Origin: Candidatus Cloacimonas sp. | GTDB lineage: Bacteria; Cloacimonadota; Cloacimonadia; Cloacimonadales; Cloacimonadaceae | Length of the DNA stretch: 8,563 nucleotides | Reading direction: 5' to 3' | NCBI GenBank assembly: GCA_035403355.1 | Contig: DAONFA010000050.1 | Location: forward strand, 1 to 8,563 | Part shown: positions 1 to 6,062 of the stretch, piece by piece | How positions within the stretch are numbered: position 1 is the first letter of the stretch | Layout of the letters: the number at the start of each line of letters is the position of its first letter | Notes under the pieces: model-generated | Told to the model about the DNA's origin: nothing | Database searches by the model: none | What the model saw: the letters and a program-made list of their open reading frames with translations, nothing else | Position numbers and translations under genes: made by a program

Positions 1-13
1 TGGAAGAGTAGGT

Positions 14-39
14 CGCCGCCATCGCTAACGGCGTTTTTT
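14..39 (+). terminator. Terminator-like hairpin at left edge, resembles the REP-like element
   Basis: A 5-bp GC stem (CGCCG at 14-18, CGGCG at 29-33) encloses a 10-nt loop and is followed by six T (34-39). It could end a plus-strand gene lying left of the window. The segment CGCCGCCATCGCTA also matches, with one difference, part of the ~50-bp REP-like element found at the right end of the window (minus-orientation copy 8467-8515), so it may be a remnant of that repeat serving as a terminator. The stem is short, so termination is moderately likely only. Confidence 0.45.
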
Positions 40-370
40 GTTGCTGAAAATGCAAAAAATAGAATAGTTTAGAACTGGAGAGGGCAAAAGGACTGGAGGG
101 ATTTATTTTGTTGTTGCGTAGATAGGTTTTATGCTTTATTATATTATTTAGGTAGTAGAATAAAAATGCACGGATGTTAGAAATGCTTATTCGGATTAGT
201 GTTTTACGGTAACAGAAAGGGATTGTTAGCGTGAAGATGATTGGAGAGTTAAAGTTAGGATAGATAGAAGAGCGGGTAGGGATAGTTAAAAGAGTAGTAT
301 TATCCTGATTTGTGGAATACTTCGTGCATAGAAAGAATATAGTGAATTAAATATATATCCTGGAGGATAA
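40..370. other. AT-rich non-coding region upstream of the protease
   Basis: I see no supportable gene, tRNA or strong promoter in this 331-base stretch. It has short purine-rich runs and scattered stops in all frames. The only functional element I can point to is the ribosome binding site TGGAGG at 361-366, four bases before the ATG at 371. A weak promoter-like pair (TTGTGG at 310-315, AAGAAT at 333-338, 17-base spacing) matches the consensus poorly and is not asserted. Confidence 0.6.
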
Positions 371-2641
371 ATGAGATTAACTCAAAACCGATTAGCAAGA
401 ATAGTTATTCTGATTGCGGGTTTATCCCTGATCAGTATTAGTATGTGGGCTGCTTTAGTGCAACCGGAGAATGCTTTGCTGGCTGCTAAAAACTACCTGA
501 AAGGTATGGGGTTAAAGCATCAGGTTTATACTGATAGTGCTGAGCTTTATACTTACAACGGGGGAAAACTTCTGCCTCTTGAAGCTAATAAAATTGCGGC
601 AGTGGAGCCGGCTCTTTATTATATTAGTTATACCAATGGTAATTATGCCGTTGTCTCAGCTGAGGATAATTTCTATCCTGTTTTGGCATATTCAGATGAA
701 GGGATTACAACTTTAAAAAGTTTACCACCTGCTTTTTATTACTGGTTGGATAGTTATGCGGCACAAGTAATGCAGATAAGAGAAGCCAAGCTTTCTTATC
801 CTGAAAATGTCCAACTTTGGCAGAAGTTACTTAGCGGCACTTACAGTAATGCGAGCAAAAATGAGCGTGCGATTAGTCCATTAGTGACTACAATGTGGGA
901 TCAGGGTTGGCCCTATAATGCTCTTTGTCCGGCTGATCAACAAGGTCCCGGTGGTCATGTTTATGCCGGTTGTGTTGCCACGGCAATGGGAATGGTGATG
1001 AAATATTGGAATCATCCTCAAACCGGTGTAGGTAGTGATAGCTACTATTGTGCCGGTTATGGTTATCAAAGTGCCAATTTTGGAAATACCACTTATTTAT
1101 GGGATCAGATGAATGATACTGCCGGAAGTGACTATATACCCATAGCAACTTTATTATATCATTTGGGGGTATCTGTTCACATGGGTTATGCCGTAGATGG
1201 TTCCGGAGCTCAAAGTTCTGATGCTGCAGTTGCTTTGGTGGATCATTTTCGTTATCCCGGTGCGCAGTATATACAAAAATCAAGTTACAGTGATACTAAT
1301 TGGAACAGTTTAGTTACCGCTCAGATAGATAATGGTTGTCCTGTTTATTACAGTGGCTATGATCCTGTAGAAGGTGGTCATGCTTTTGTTGCTGATGGTT
1401 ATGATGTTGCCAATCATTTTCACTTTAATTTTGGTTGGAGCGGTAGCGGTAATGGCTATTTTTACACAACTAATATAAGCGGTTTTACACAAAATCAGGG
1501 TGCAATTGTTAATACCATTCCTGAGAATTACAGCATAGCCAATGTGCCTGTCCGGATAACAGCTATGGATACTAATGCCGGAGATAATTTTACCGTTAGT
1601 ATCAAAACGAATCCTCTTCTAGGCAGTTGGAATGTGAATCATTACGATTTTAACTTTTACTATGATAATTCTTTCGTAGATTATATAGGATATTCCGTCT
1701 CTGGAACTATTTCCGAAACAGGCACAACTACCGTTTCCGAAAGTTCTCCCGGGGTAATCAGCGTGGATTGGAATAATGCCAGCAGTGTTATTGGTGGAGG
1801 TTTATTGATAAACTTTACTTTCAGAGCCAGAGATGTGGGGGACTATCTGTTCTATATGAGTATGAATTATAACACTACTCCTATTACCAATGTGAATGAT
1901 ATAATGGTTCATTCTTCTGCTCCCGTAGCTACAATTGCCGAAAGTCAACTATCTTTAACCAATATTATGCACCTTGCATATAATACAATTGGCAGCACTC
2001 AACTGAATACAACTTATTTACTTCCTTCCTGGAATATCAGACATTATCAAGGCAATATAAACTATAATCCAGCCAAACTTGAATATGCGGGAATTACTAC
2101 CGAAGAAACAATTAGTGCCGGTTGCGAAGTTAATGTTGATTCCTCTACTTCAGGAGTTATAACTATTACTGCCAATTCTACTGCTGCTCTATTTGGTTCG
2201 GGACCGCTAATAAAAGTTAAATTCAAAGCTATAGGCAATACCGGTTCTATGTCTGTAACGCAGATTTCCCTAAGTGATTTCTTATATAATACTACAGCCA
2301 TAGCGCAAGTTGGTTCAGCCAATGTAATTCTTTCTGCTTATACAGACATTGAAGACGAAGTTATCGCAGTTCCACAACCCAAGCTGGAAGTGTATCCTAA
2401 TCCGTTCCGGGACAATGCAGTTCTGAAATTTACAGGAACCAGCAAGGCAACAGTGCAAGTAGAAGTTTATAACCTTAAAGGACAGCTGGTAAAAGAATTG
2501 CAGATTAGTGATCCGCTAAATTCACAAATTCAATGGAATAGAATTGATACCAAGGGTAGAACTGTTGCGGATGGAATATATTTCCTGCGTTGGCAGCAAG
2601 GAGAACAAAGTGGCACTAATAAGGTGTTAATAATCAAATAA
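371..2641 (+). CDS. Secreted C10 (streptopain-like) cysteine protease with cohesin-like repeats and C-terminal sorting-type domain
   Basis: Predicted exported papain-fold protease of family C10. Residues 1-27 form a signal peptide (basic start, then a long hydrophobic run). Residues ~30-140 resemble the C10 propeptide/Spi inhibitor domain (YAVVSAEDNFYPVLAYSDEG). The catalytic domain (~165-385) shows the nucleophile C201 in AGCVATAMGMVMKYW, the general base H337 in GGHAFVADGY, and N353/W356 in HFNFGWSG. Two similar beta domains follow (~390-515 and ~520-655), each with a W-N-x-x-H-Y element and a YD/YNP-type strand, like cohesin-superfamily modules. The last ~85 residues carry YPNPF (675-679), VYNLKGQLVKEL and ADGIYFLRW, the hallmark of FlgD-like/type IX-type C-terminal domains in Bacteroidetes-like and Cloacimonadota proteins. 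The likely role is extracellular protein degradation, probably cell-surface attached. ATG 371 is preceded by TGGAGG. It is monocistronic, with its own terminator. Family assignment is firm; the export route is inferred. Confidence 0.93.
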   Translation: MRLTQNRLARIVILIAGLSLISISMWAALVQPENALLAAKNYLKGMGLKHQVYTDSAELYTYNGGKLLPLEANKIAAVEPALYYISYTNGNYAVVSAEDNFYPVLAYSDEGITTLKSLPPAFYYWLDSYAAQVMQIREAKLSYPENVQLWQKLLSGTYSNASKNERAISPLVTTMWDQGWPYNALCPADQQGPGGHVYAGCVATAMGMVMKYWNHPQTGVGSDSYYCAGYGYQSANFGNTTYLWDQMNDTAGSDYIPIATLLYHLGVSVHMGYAVDGSGAQSSDAAVALVDHFRYPGAQYIQKSSYSDTNWNSLVTAQIDNGCPVYYSGYDPVEGGHAFVADGYDVANHFHFNFGWSGSGNGYFYTTNISGFTQNQGAIVNTIPENYSIANVPVRITAMDTNAGDNFTVSIKTNPLLGSWNVNHYDFNFYYDNSFVDYIGYSVSGTISETGTTTVSESSPGVISVDWNNASSVIGGGLLINFTFRARDVGDYLFYMSMNYNTTPITNVNDIMVHSSAPVATIAESQLSLTNIMHLAYNTIGSTQLNTTYLLPSWNIRHYQGNINYNPAKLEYAGITTEETISAGCEVNVDSSTSGVITITANSTAALFGSGPLIKVKFKAIGNTGSMSVTQISLSDFLYNTTAIAQVGSANVILSAYTDIEDEVIAVPQPKLEVYPNPFRDNAVLKFTGTSKATVQVEVYNLKGQLVKELQISDPLNSQIQWNRIDTKGRTVADGIYFLRWQQGEQSGTNKVLIIK

Positions 2642-2663
2642 ATATAATGTTTAATAAAATGAA

Positions 2664-2688
2664 AGCCCCTGTTGTAAGGGGCTTTTTT
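2664..2688 (+). terminator. Rho-independent terminator of the protease gene
   Basis: A 7-bp stem (AGCCCCT at 2664-2670 with AGGGGCT at 2677-2683) and a 6-nt loop run into six T (2683-2688). It sits 22 bases after the protease stop codon, the usual place for an intrinsic terminator. It also means that the 42-bp repeat array beginning 15 bases later should receive little plus-strand transcription from the protease promoter. Confidence 0.9.
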
Positions 2689-2703
2689 AATTTCCAGACA
2701 TTT

Positions 2704-2950
2704 GTTGACCGGGAGGTCAACTTTCCGAAAAAAGGGTAAGAAGTAGTTGACCAGGAGGTCAACTTTCCGAAAGAAGGGGTGAAAAGTAGTTGACCGGGAG
2801 GTCAACTTTCCGAAAAGAAGCGGGAGGTAGTTGACCAGGAGGTCAACTTTCCAAAAAAAGGGTGAGAAGTAGTTGACCGGGAGGTCAACTTTCCGAAAAA
2901 AGGTTGAGAAGTAGTTGACCGGGAGGTCAACTTTCCGAAAAAAGGGTGAG
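2704..2950. repeat. Six tandem ~42-bp repeats, each with an 18-bp interrupted palindrome
   Basis: Units start at 2704, 2746, 2789, 2830, 2872 and 2914 (42, 43, 41, 42, 42 bp, last one partial). Each begins with an 18-bp palindrome of 7-bp arms GTTGACC/GGTCAAC around GGGA or AGGA. A purine-rich filler follows (TTTCCGAAAAAAGGGTGAGAAGTA-like, shown in two parts: TTTCCGAAAAAAG and GGTGAGAAGTA). The arms are invariant in all six copies, while the fillers carry substitutions and 1-bp indels, so the hairpin rather than any reading frame is conserved. Units 2 and 4 have AGGA centres and units 1, 3, 5 and 6 have GGGA. The array lies between the convergent protease and acyltransferase genes. Confidence 0.95.
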
Positions 2951-3044
2951 AGTTGTAATGAGCAGAAGGAATTTACCAATCTGATTTCCCTGATAGTAGT
3001 ATTAGGGTTTGTTATGAAACCTTCTATCCCTCTTTACTAAATAT

Positions 3045-3130
3045 ACTACTGCTCTTTGTCTCTTTGTTCAATAAACTACTGCTCTTTGTCTCTTTGTTCA
3101 ATAAACTACTGCTCTTTGTCTCTTTGTTCA
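3045..3130. repeat. Three tandem 30-bp repeats duplicating the 3' end of the acyltransferase gene
   Basis: Units start at 3045, 3075 and 3105; the first two are identical over 30 bp and the third matches for 26 bp. The third unit is the last coding part and stop codon of the minus-strand DUF374 gene (codons for EQRDKEQ then TAG). Thirty bases are ten codons, so the two extra copies lie in the same frame downstream of the stop and would read FIEQRDKEQ-stop twice more if the stop were read through. This is most simply a slippage or unequal-recombination expansion of the gene end. Confidence 0.93.
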
Positions 3131-3735
3131 AAAAGAGTATTTCTTTCGTGTTTTGCCAAAAAATCCCGAATCTCTTTTTCAGCTCTCATAAAATCCTCCT
3201 TACTCTGCACCGGAATTGGATCGGAGTAAATCATTGTGATTTTAGCAAAAGGTTTGGGAAAGCGAAAACGATCCCAGGATTTAAACAGCCATTCTTTATC
3301 GGCATTAACTGCCACAGCCACTATCGGAATTTTTGCCAGATAGGCAATTTGGAATAAGCCCGGATGAAAGGTGTAGCAGGGACCCTTCGGACCGTCTGGA
3401 GTAATAGCAAGAGAGATTTTTTCGGCTATTTTGATCATTTCTCTCATTGCCGCTGAACCCTTAGAAGAACTTGAACCCCGAATGGGAACATATCCCAGCT
3501 CGGACAATGGTCCCGCAATTAATTCTCCATCCTTGGAAGAAGAAACCATAACAGCAGCGCCGTGATAAATTCTTTGGAGAGTCATCAGCAAAAGATTTCT
3601 ATGCCAGAACATATAAATGCAGCGAAGATTATCGGAGGACTCTTGATTGATTACTTTAAACTTGATGGTTTTGCGTAAAAGTAAGAGCAACCAGGCACCC
3701 AGTTTTCGTTCCAGATAGAATAGTATTTTAGCCAT
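3106..3735 (-). CDS. DUF374 family lysophospholipid acyltransferase-like protein
   Basis: Predicted membrane-associated acyltransferase of the DUF374 branch of the LPLAT superfamily, 209 aa. Diagnostic blocks in order are FWHR (43-46, with the likely active-site His45), SSSKDGE (65-71), PIRGSSSSKG (84-93), ITPDGPKGP (111-119), a PG at 125-126, and KSWDRFRFPKPF (152-163). The N-terminus has a short hydrophobic segment (~12-20). It is the third gene of the lpxB operon; its ATG at 3735 overlaps the lpxB stop by 8 nt (ATGGCTAA), implying translational coupling. A TTG three codons earlier is possible but less likely. Being next to lpxB points to acylation of lipid A or a related outer-membrane glycolipid; DUF374-type enzymes are, as I recall, lipid A secondary acyltransferases in some Campylobacterota. 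The substrate here is inferred, not shown. The stop codon lies in a 30-bp repeat. Confidence 0.88.
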   Translation of the reverse strand: MAKILFYLERKLGAWLLLLLRKTIKFKVINQESSDNLRCIYMFWHRNLLLMTLQRIYHGAAVMVSSSKDGELIAGPLSELGYVPIRGSSSSKGSAAMREMIKIAEKISLAITPDGPKGPCYTFHPGLFQIAYLAKIPIVAVAVNADKEWLFKSWDRFRFPKPFAKITMIYSDPIPVQSKEDFMRAEKEIRDFLAKHERNTLFEQRDKEQ

Positions 3736-4873
3736 AGGTATCAAACAGGTGATGGATTATTTTAGGCATTTCTATGGAGGGATGCTTATCGCTTAACATT
3801 GCTCTCAATTTAAGAAGTTCTTTCCGAATGGCAGCATTTTTTTCCGGATTATCCAAAATCCGTTTGCAGGCATTGTAGATATTCTCAGGGTTCATATCTT
3901 TTTGAACCAGTTCAGGTAGAATATCGGCATTCAAGACAATATTAGGCAATCCTATTTTTTTTATGCGGACAAAGTGTTTGCCAATCAAATAGGAAAGCCA
4001 GGATGATTTATAACATATAACCATTGGCGTTCCGATGTAGGCAGCTTCCAAGGTTACGGTTCCGGAAGTGCAAATAAGCGCTTCACAGTATTTCATCATT
4101 TCATAGTTATAGCCATCTATAAGCTTGATCTGTTTATAGTTTTCAATATAGCTCATATACAGTTGGTGATTTACACTGCGGGATTTGGAAAAGAGTAGTT
4201 CATATTCGTTAGTGTCCCACTTTGCCACAGTTTTCAAATAAACCGGCAGCATTTTAGTTATTTCATTATTTCTGCTGCCGGGGAAAAAACCGATCCACTT
4301 CTTATCAGGATTAATACCAAAAAAGCGGGCAAAGGACTCACGGTCAAGCTCAAACTTTATTTCTTCAGCTATAGGATGGCCTACATAGACGCTATTGATA
4401 TCGTGAATTCTAAGTAGTTCTTCTTCAAAAGGCAGAATGCAAGCCACATAACGAACGGAATCCTTCAGCTGATAGACCCTTTTATGCTTCCATGCCCAAA
4501 ATTGAGGACAGATAAAATATAGCACCGGAATACGCATTTCATCTGCCATTTTGGCAATTCTTAAATTCAAACCCGGATAGTCAACCAGGATAGCAAGGTC
4601 AAATTTCTCTGTAGAAAACAGTTTACTTATTTTCTGCTGCACTTTGAAAAAGAAGAAAAGATGTTTTAACACCTCCACAAAACCCATAACGGCAAATTTA
4701 TCAAAAGGAAAGATTGGCTTCAAACCCTGCCTTTGCATCCGCGGTCCGCCAATACCAATATGAGTGAGATTGCCAAATTTATCGTTTAATGCTTTCATCA
4801 CCAGTTCGGAATGCAAATCGGCAGAACTTTCCCCCGCCAACCAGAATATTTTATAGCTATCTTTCCGAATCAT
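3728..4873 (-). CDS. lpxB: Lipid-A-disaccharide synthase LpxB
   Basis: Glycosyltransferase family 19 enzyme, 381 aa (family usually ~380). It joins UDP-2,3-diacylglucosamine and 2,3-diacylglucosamine 1-phosphate to make lipid A disaccharide at the inner face of the inner membrane. Visible motifs are AGESSADLH (13-21; the common form is AGExSGDxH, so the usual Gly is Ala here), GIGGPRM (40-46), VDYPGLN (97-103, with D98 at the position of the E. coli catalytic Asp), CPQFWAWK (122-129), ILPFEEE (146-152), YVGHP (163-167), FPGSRNNEI (197-205), CTSGTVTLEAA (268-278) and IGLPNIV (307-313). The ATG at 4873 is chosen because it overlaps the upstream gene's TGA (ATGA) and the protein then begins just before the first motif. 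The longer frame to 4960 would only add residues read through the upstream gene. The following DUF374 gene overlaps it by 8 nt. Confidence 0.96.
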   Translation of the reverse strand: MIRKDSYKIFWLAGESSADLHSELVMKALNDKFGNLTHIGIGGPRMQRQGLKPIFPFDKFAVMGFVEVLKHLFFFFKVQQKISKLFSTEKFDLAILVDYPGLNLRIAKMADEMRIPVLYFICPQFWAWKHKRVYQLKDSVRYVACILPFEEELLRIHDINSVYVGHPIAEEIKFELDRESFARFFGINPDKKWIGFFPGSRNNEITKMLPVYLKTVAKWDTNEYELLFSKSRSVNHQLYMSYIENYKQIKLIDGYNYEMMKYCEALICTSGTVTLEAAYIGTPMVICYKSSWLSYLIGKHFVRIKKIGLPNIVLNADILPELVQKDMNPENIYNACKRILDNPEKNAAIRKELLKLRAMLSDKHPSIEMPKIIHHLFDTYG

Positions 4874-5436
4874 AAAGCTAAAGTCCCCATTAACGATAAG
4901 ATAGTAACGATTACCGCAGCAATAATAACTCCTCCAAGAATACAAAACATTGAACGCCAAAATCTTAACCCAAATATATTAGCTGCTAAGGCACCTGTCC
5001 AACCCCCGGTTCCTGGAAGAGGAATACCTACAAATATAGCTAAACCGATTTCTTCATATTTTTCTATGGATTTACTTTTCTTTCGGGTTCGGGTAAACAA
5101 CCATTCAGTAAATTTACGCCCAATCTTCACTTTACTGATAAGATTAAAAAACCAGTCAATCAATAACAAAATGAAGGGGATAGGCAGCATATTGCCAATG
5201 ATGGATAAAACTGCTGCTTCCAACCAGGGAATATTAAACAGGAGAATAGCTACAGGAATACTTCCCCGCAATTCAATTACTGGAATCATTGAAATTATCA
5301 CTACAATTAACTCAGGTGCAACACCTTTCTCTTTCAACCAGGCAACTGTTTTATCAGCTGTTGTGTTACAAAACAGGGGCTGTGATAGAATTATTATCAA
5401 CAGCGTTAGCAGAATCTTTTTTAACAGGTTATTCAA
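4870..5436 (-). CDS. Small multi-drug export family (COG2426/PF06695) membrane protein
   Basis: Integral membrane protein of 188 aa with about five hydrophobic segments (~5-23, 41-66, 71-97, 131-153, 163-185). Family signatures are IELRGSIP (54-61), the GN of SIIGNMLPIPF (81-82), a basic loop (~103-127), and FVGIPLPGTGGWTGALAA (135-152), the most conserved block of the family. The family name comes from a weak drug-export link; transport function and substrate are not established. The start is TTG at 5436, supported by GAGGGAG on the minus strand five bases upstream and by no better ATG. It is the first gene of the operon and overlaps lpxB by 4 nt (ATGA), so its co-expression with lipid A synthesis is likely. 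Whether it acts in envelope lipid handling is unknown. The start could differ by a few codons, because the first ~23 residues are a generic hydrophobic segment. Confidence 0.88.
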   Translation of the reverse strand: MNNLLKKILLTLLIIILSQPLFCNTTADKTVAWLKEKGVAPELIVVIISMIPVIELRGSIPVAILLFNIPWLEAAVLSIIGNMLPIPFILLLIDWFFNLISKVKIGRKFTEWLFTRTRKKSKSIEKYEEIGLAIFVGIPLPGTGGWTGALAANIFGLRFWRSMFCILGGVIIAAVIVTILSLMGTLAL

Positions 5437-5465
5437 CTTTGCTCCCTCAATCGCTTTATGATAAA

Positions 5466-5495
5466 TCCATTTGTAGAACAGCTATATTTTGTCAA
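5466..5495 (-). promoter_or_regulatory. Possible promoter of the lpxB operon
   Basis: On the minus strand a perfect TTGACA (5495 down to 5490) lies about 55 bases upstream of the TTG start at 5436. No good -10 box follows at 16-18 bases; the nearest candidate is TACAAA at a short 14-base spacing. The perfect -35 hexamer may partly be chance, since TTGACA is also part of the adjacent repeat palindromes. Low confidence. Confidence 0.25.
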
Positions 5496-5514
5496 TAATT
5501 TGTGTATCCGTAAT

Positions 5515-5596
5515 GTTGACATCCCTGTCAACCCAAGCCCCGTAAAGTTGACATCCTTGTCAACCCAAGCTCCGTAATGTTGACATCCTTGTCAAC
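5515..5596. repeat. Three tandem 32-bp repeats with 18-bp hairpins, RGGA in the loop on the minus strand
   Basis: Palindromes occupy 5515-5532, 5547-5564 and 5579-5596, exactly 32 bp apart, with near-identical 14-bp fillers (CCAAGCNCCGTAAN type). Arms are GTTGAC/GTCAAC and the 6-nt centre is ATCCCT or ATCCTT on the plus strand. On the minus strand they read GTTGACARGGATGTCAAC, so each contains ACARGGATGT with GGA in the loop. The array lies in the divergent promoter region, 79 bases upstream of the first gene of the lpxB operon and 50 bases upstream of the -35 box of the DUF2089 promoter. The same arm sequence is used in the 2704-2950 array and near 7938 and 8026. Confidence 0.95.
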
Positions 5597-5646
5597 ACTG
5601 TAAATGCATCATCTATCCCTCAACCTTAAAAATATTAATATTCCTC

Positions 5647-5674
5647 TTGACAAATCCTCAATAATGTTTATATT
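5647..5674 (+). promoter_or_regulatory. Sigma70-type promoter of the DUF2089-DUF4097 operon
   Basis: TTGACA (5647-5652, a perfect -35) is separated by 16 bases from TATATT (5669-5674, 5 of 6 to TATAAT). Transcription would start near 5681, giving a leader of about 20 nt that ends in the strong ribosome binding site AAGGAG (5691-5696), six bases before the ATG at 5703. The tight promoter-RBS-ATG arrangement also fixes the start of the DUF2089 gene. Confidence 0.8.
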
Positions 5675-5702
5675 GTCTTTTAGATATTTGAAGGAGATTA
5701 AT

Positions 5703-6062
5703 ATGTATTTGGCAACCTGTCCTATTTGCAAAGGTGAGCTGAAAATTAACGAACTGCACTGTCCTCATTGCAACATAAGTTTTAAGGGCAGTTTTGAAAA
5801 TAGTTGGCTGGCAGAACTGGATGCCGGTCAATTGGAGTTTATCCGTTTATTTTTAATCGTTCAGGGAAACCTGAAGGAGCTTCAAAATCAATTGGGAATA
5901 TCCTATCCCACAGTAAAAAATCGCTTAGGAGAAATTATCGGAATAATCACTAAAAAAGAACCTGTAACCGATACGGTGATTGATATTCTTTCCGATTTAA
6001 ATGAGGGCTTTGTAGATGTAGAAGAAGCAATTTCTATGATTGAACAAAGGAGGAAAAAATGA
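5703..6062 (+). CDS. DUF2089 family zinc-ribbon/HTH putative regulator
   Basis: A 119-aa protein. A zinc-ribbon comes first with two CxxC knuckles (C6-P-I-C9 and C20-P-H-C23). The core DUF2089 block follows, LDAGQLEFIRLFLIVQGN (39-56), then a helix-turn-helix-like segment LKELQNQLGISYPTVKNRLGEII (58-80 approximately). The C-terminus (~92-116) is a helical motif, ILSDLNEGFVDVEEAISMIE, similar in pattern to the last 25 residues of the next gene. DUF2089 proteins are widely treated as putative transcriptional regulators; direct DNA targets are not known to me. The ATG at 5703 has AAGGAG six bases upstream and a promoter immediately before it; an in-frame extension back to 5604 would run across the promoter and is rejected. 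It overlaps the next gene by 4 nt (ATGA), so the two products are probably made together and may act together. Confidence 0.88.
   Translation: MYLATCPICKGELKINELHCPHCNISFKGSFENSWLAELDAGQLEFIRLFLIVQGNLKELQNQLGISYPTVKNRLGEIIGIITKKEPVTDTVIDILSDLNEGFVDVEEAISMIEQRRKK

Noticed and set aside
888..1283. Minus-strand frames inside the protease catalytic domain
   Set aside because: Antisense shadows; the plus strand encodes recognisable catalytic motifs throughout.
2704..2950. CRISPR array from regularly spaced palindromic repeats
   Set aside because: The sequence between palindromes is nearly the same in every unit, so there are no unique spacers; the palindrome is only 18 bp and no cas gene is present. 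It is a tandem repeat.
2704..2950. CsrB-like small RNA on the plus strand made of the six hairpins
   Set aside because: The loops have RGGA on this strand, but a strong terminator ends 15 bases upstream and no promoter fits in between, so I do not annotate an RNA gene. The motif match is also poorer than at 5515-5596.
2530..2979. Minus-strand frame of 149 codons with repeated FRKVDLPVNYFS peptide
   Set aside because: It is produced by the 42-bp repeats, crosses the terminator and overlaps the protease 3' end; unit indels keep the frame only by chance and there is no ribosome binding site.
4874..4960. N-terminal extension of LpxB by 29 residues
   Set aside because: The extension lies inside the upstream membrane-protein gene and has no family similarity; the ATGA overlap at 4873 gives a normal-length LpxB.
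4811..5461. Plus-strand frame of 216 codons opposite the membrane-protein gene
   Set aside because: Antisense to a gene with clear family motifs, low-complexity composition and no ribosome binding site.
5604..5702. N-terminal extension of the DUF2089 protein by 33 residues
   Set aside because: It would be read across a strong promoter and AAGGAG site, both of which place the start at 5703, directly before the zinc-ribbon.
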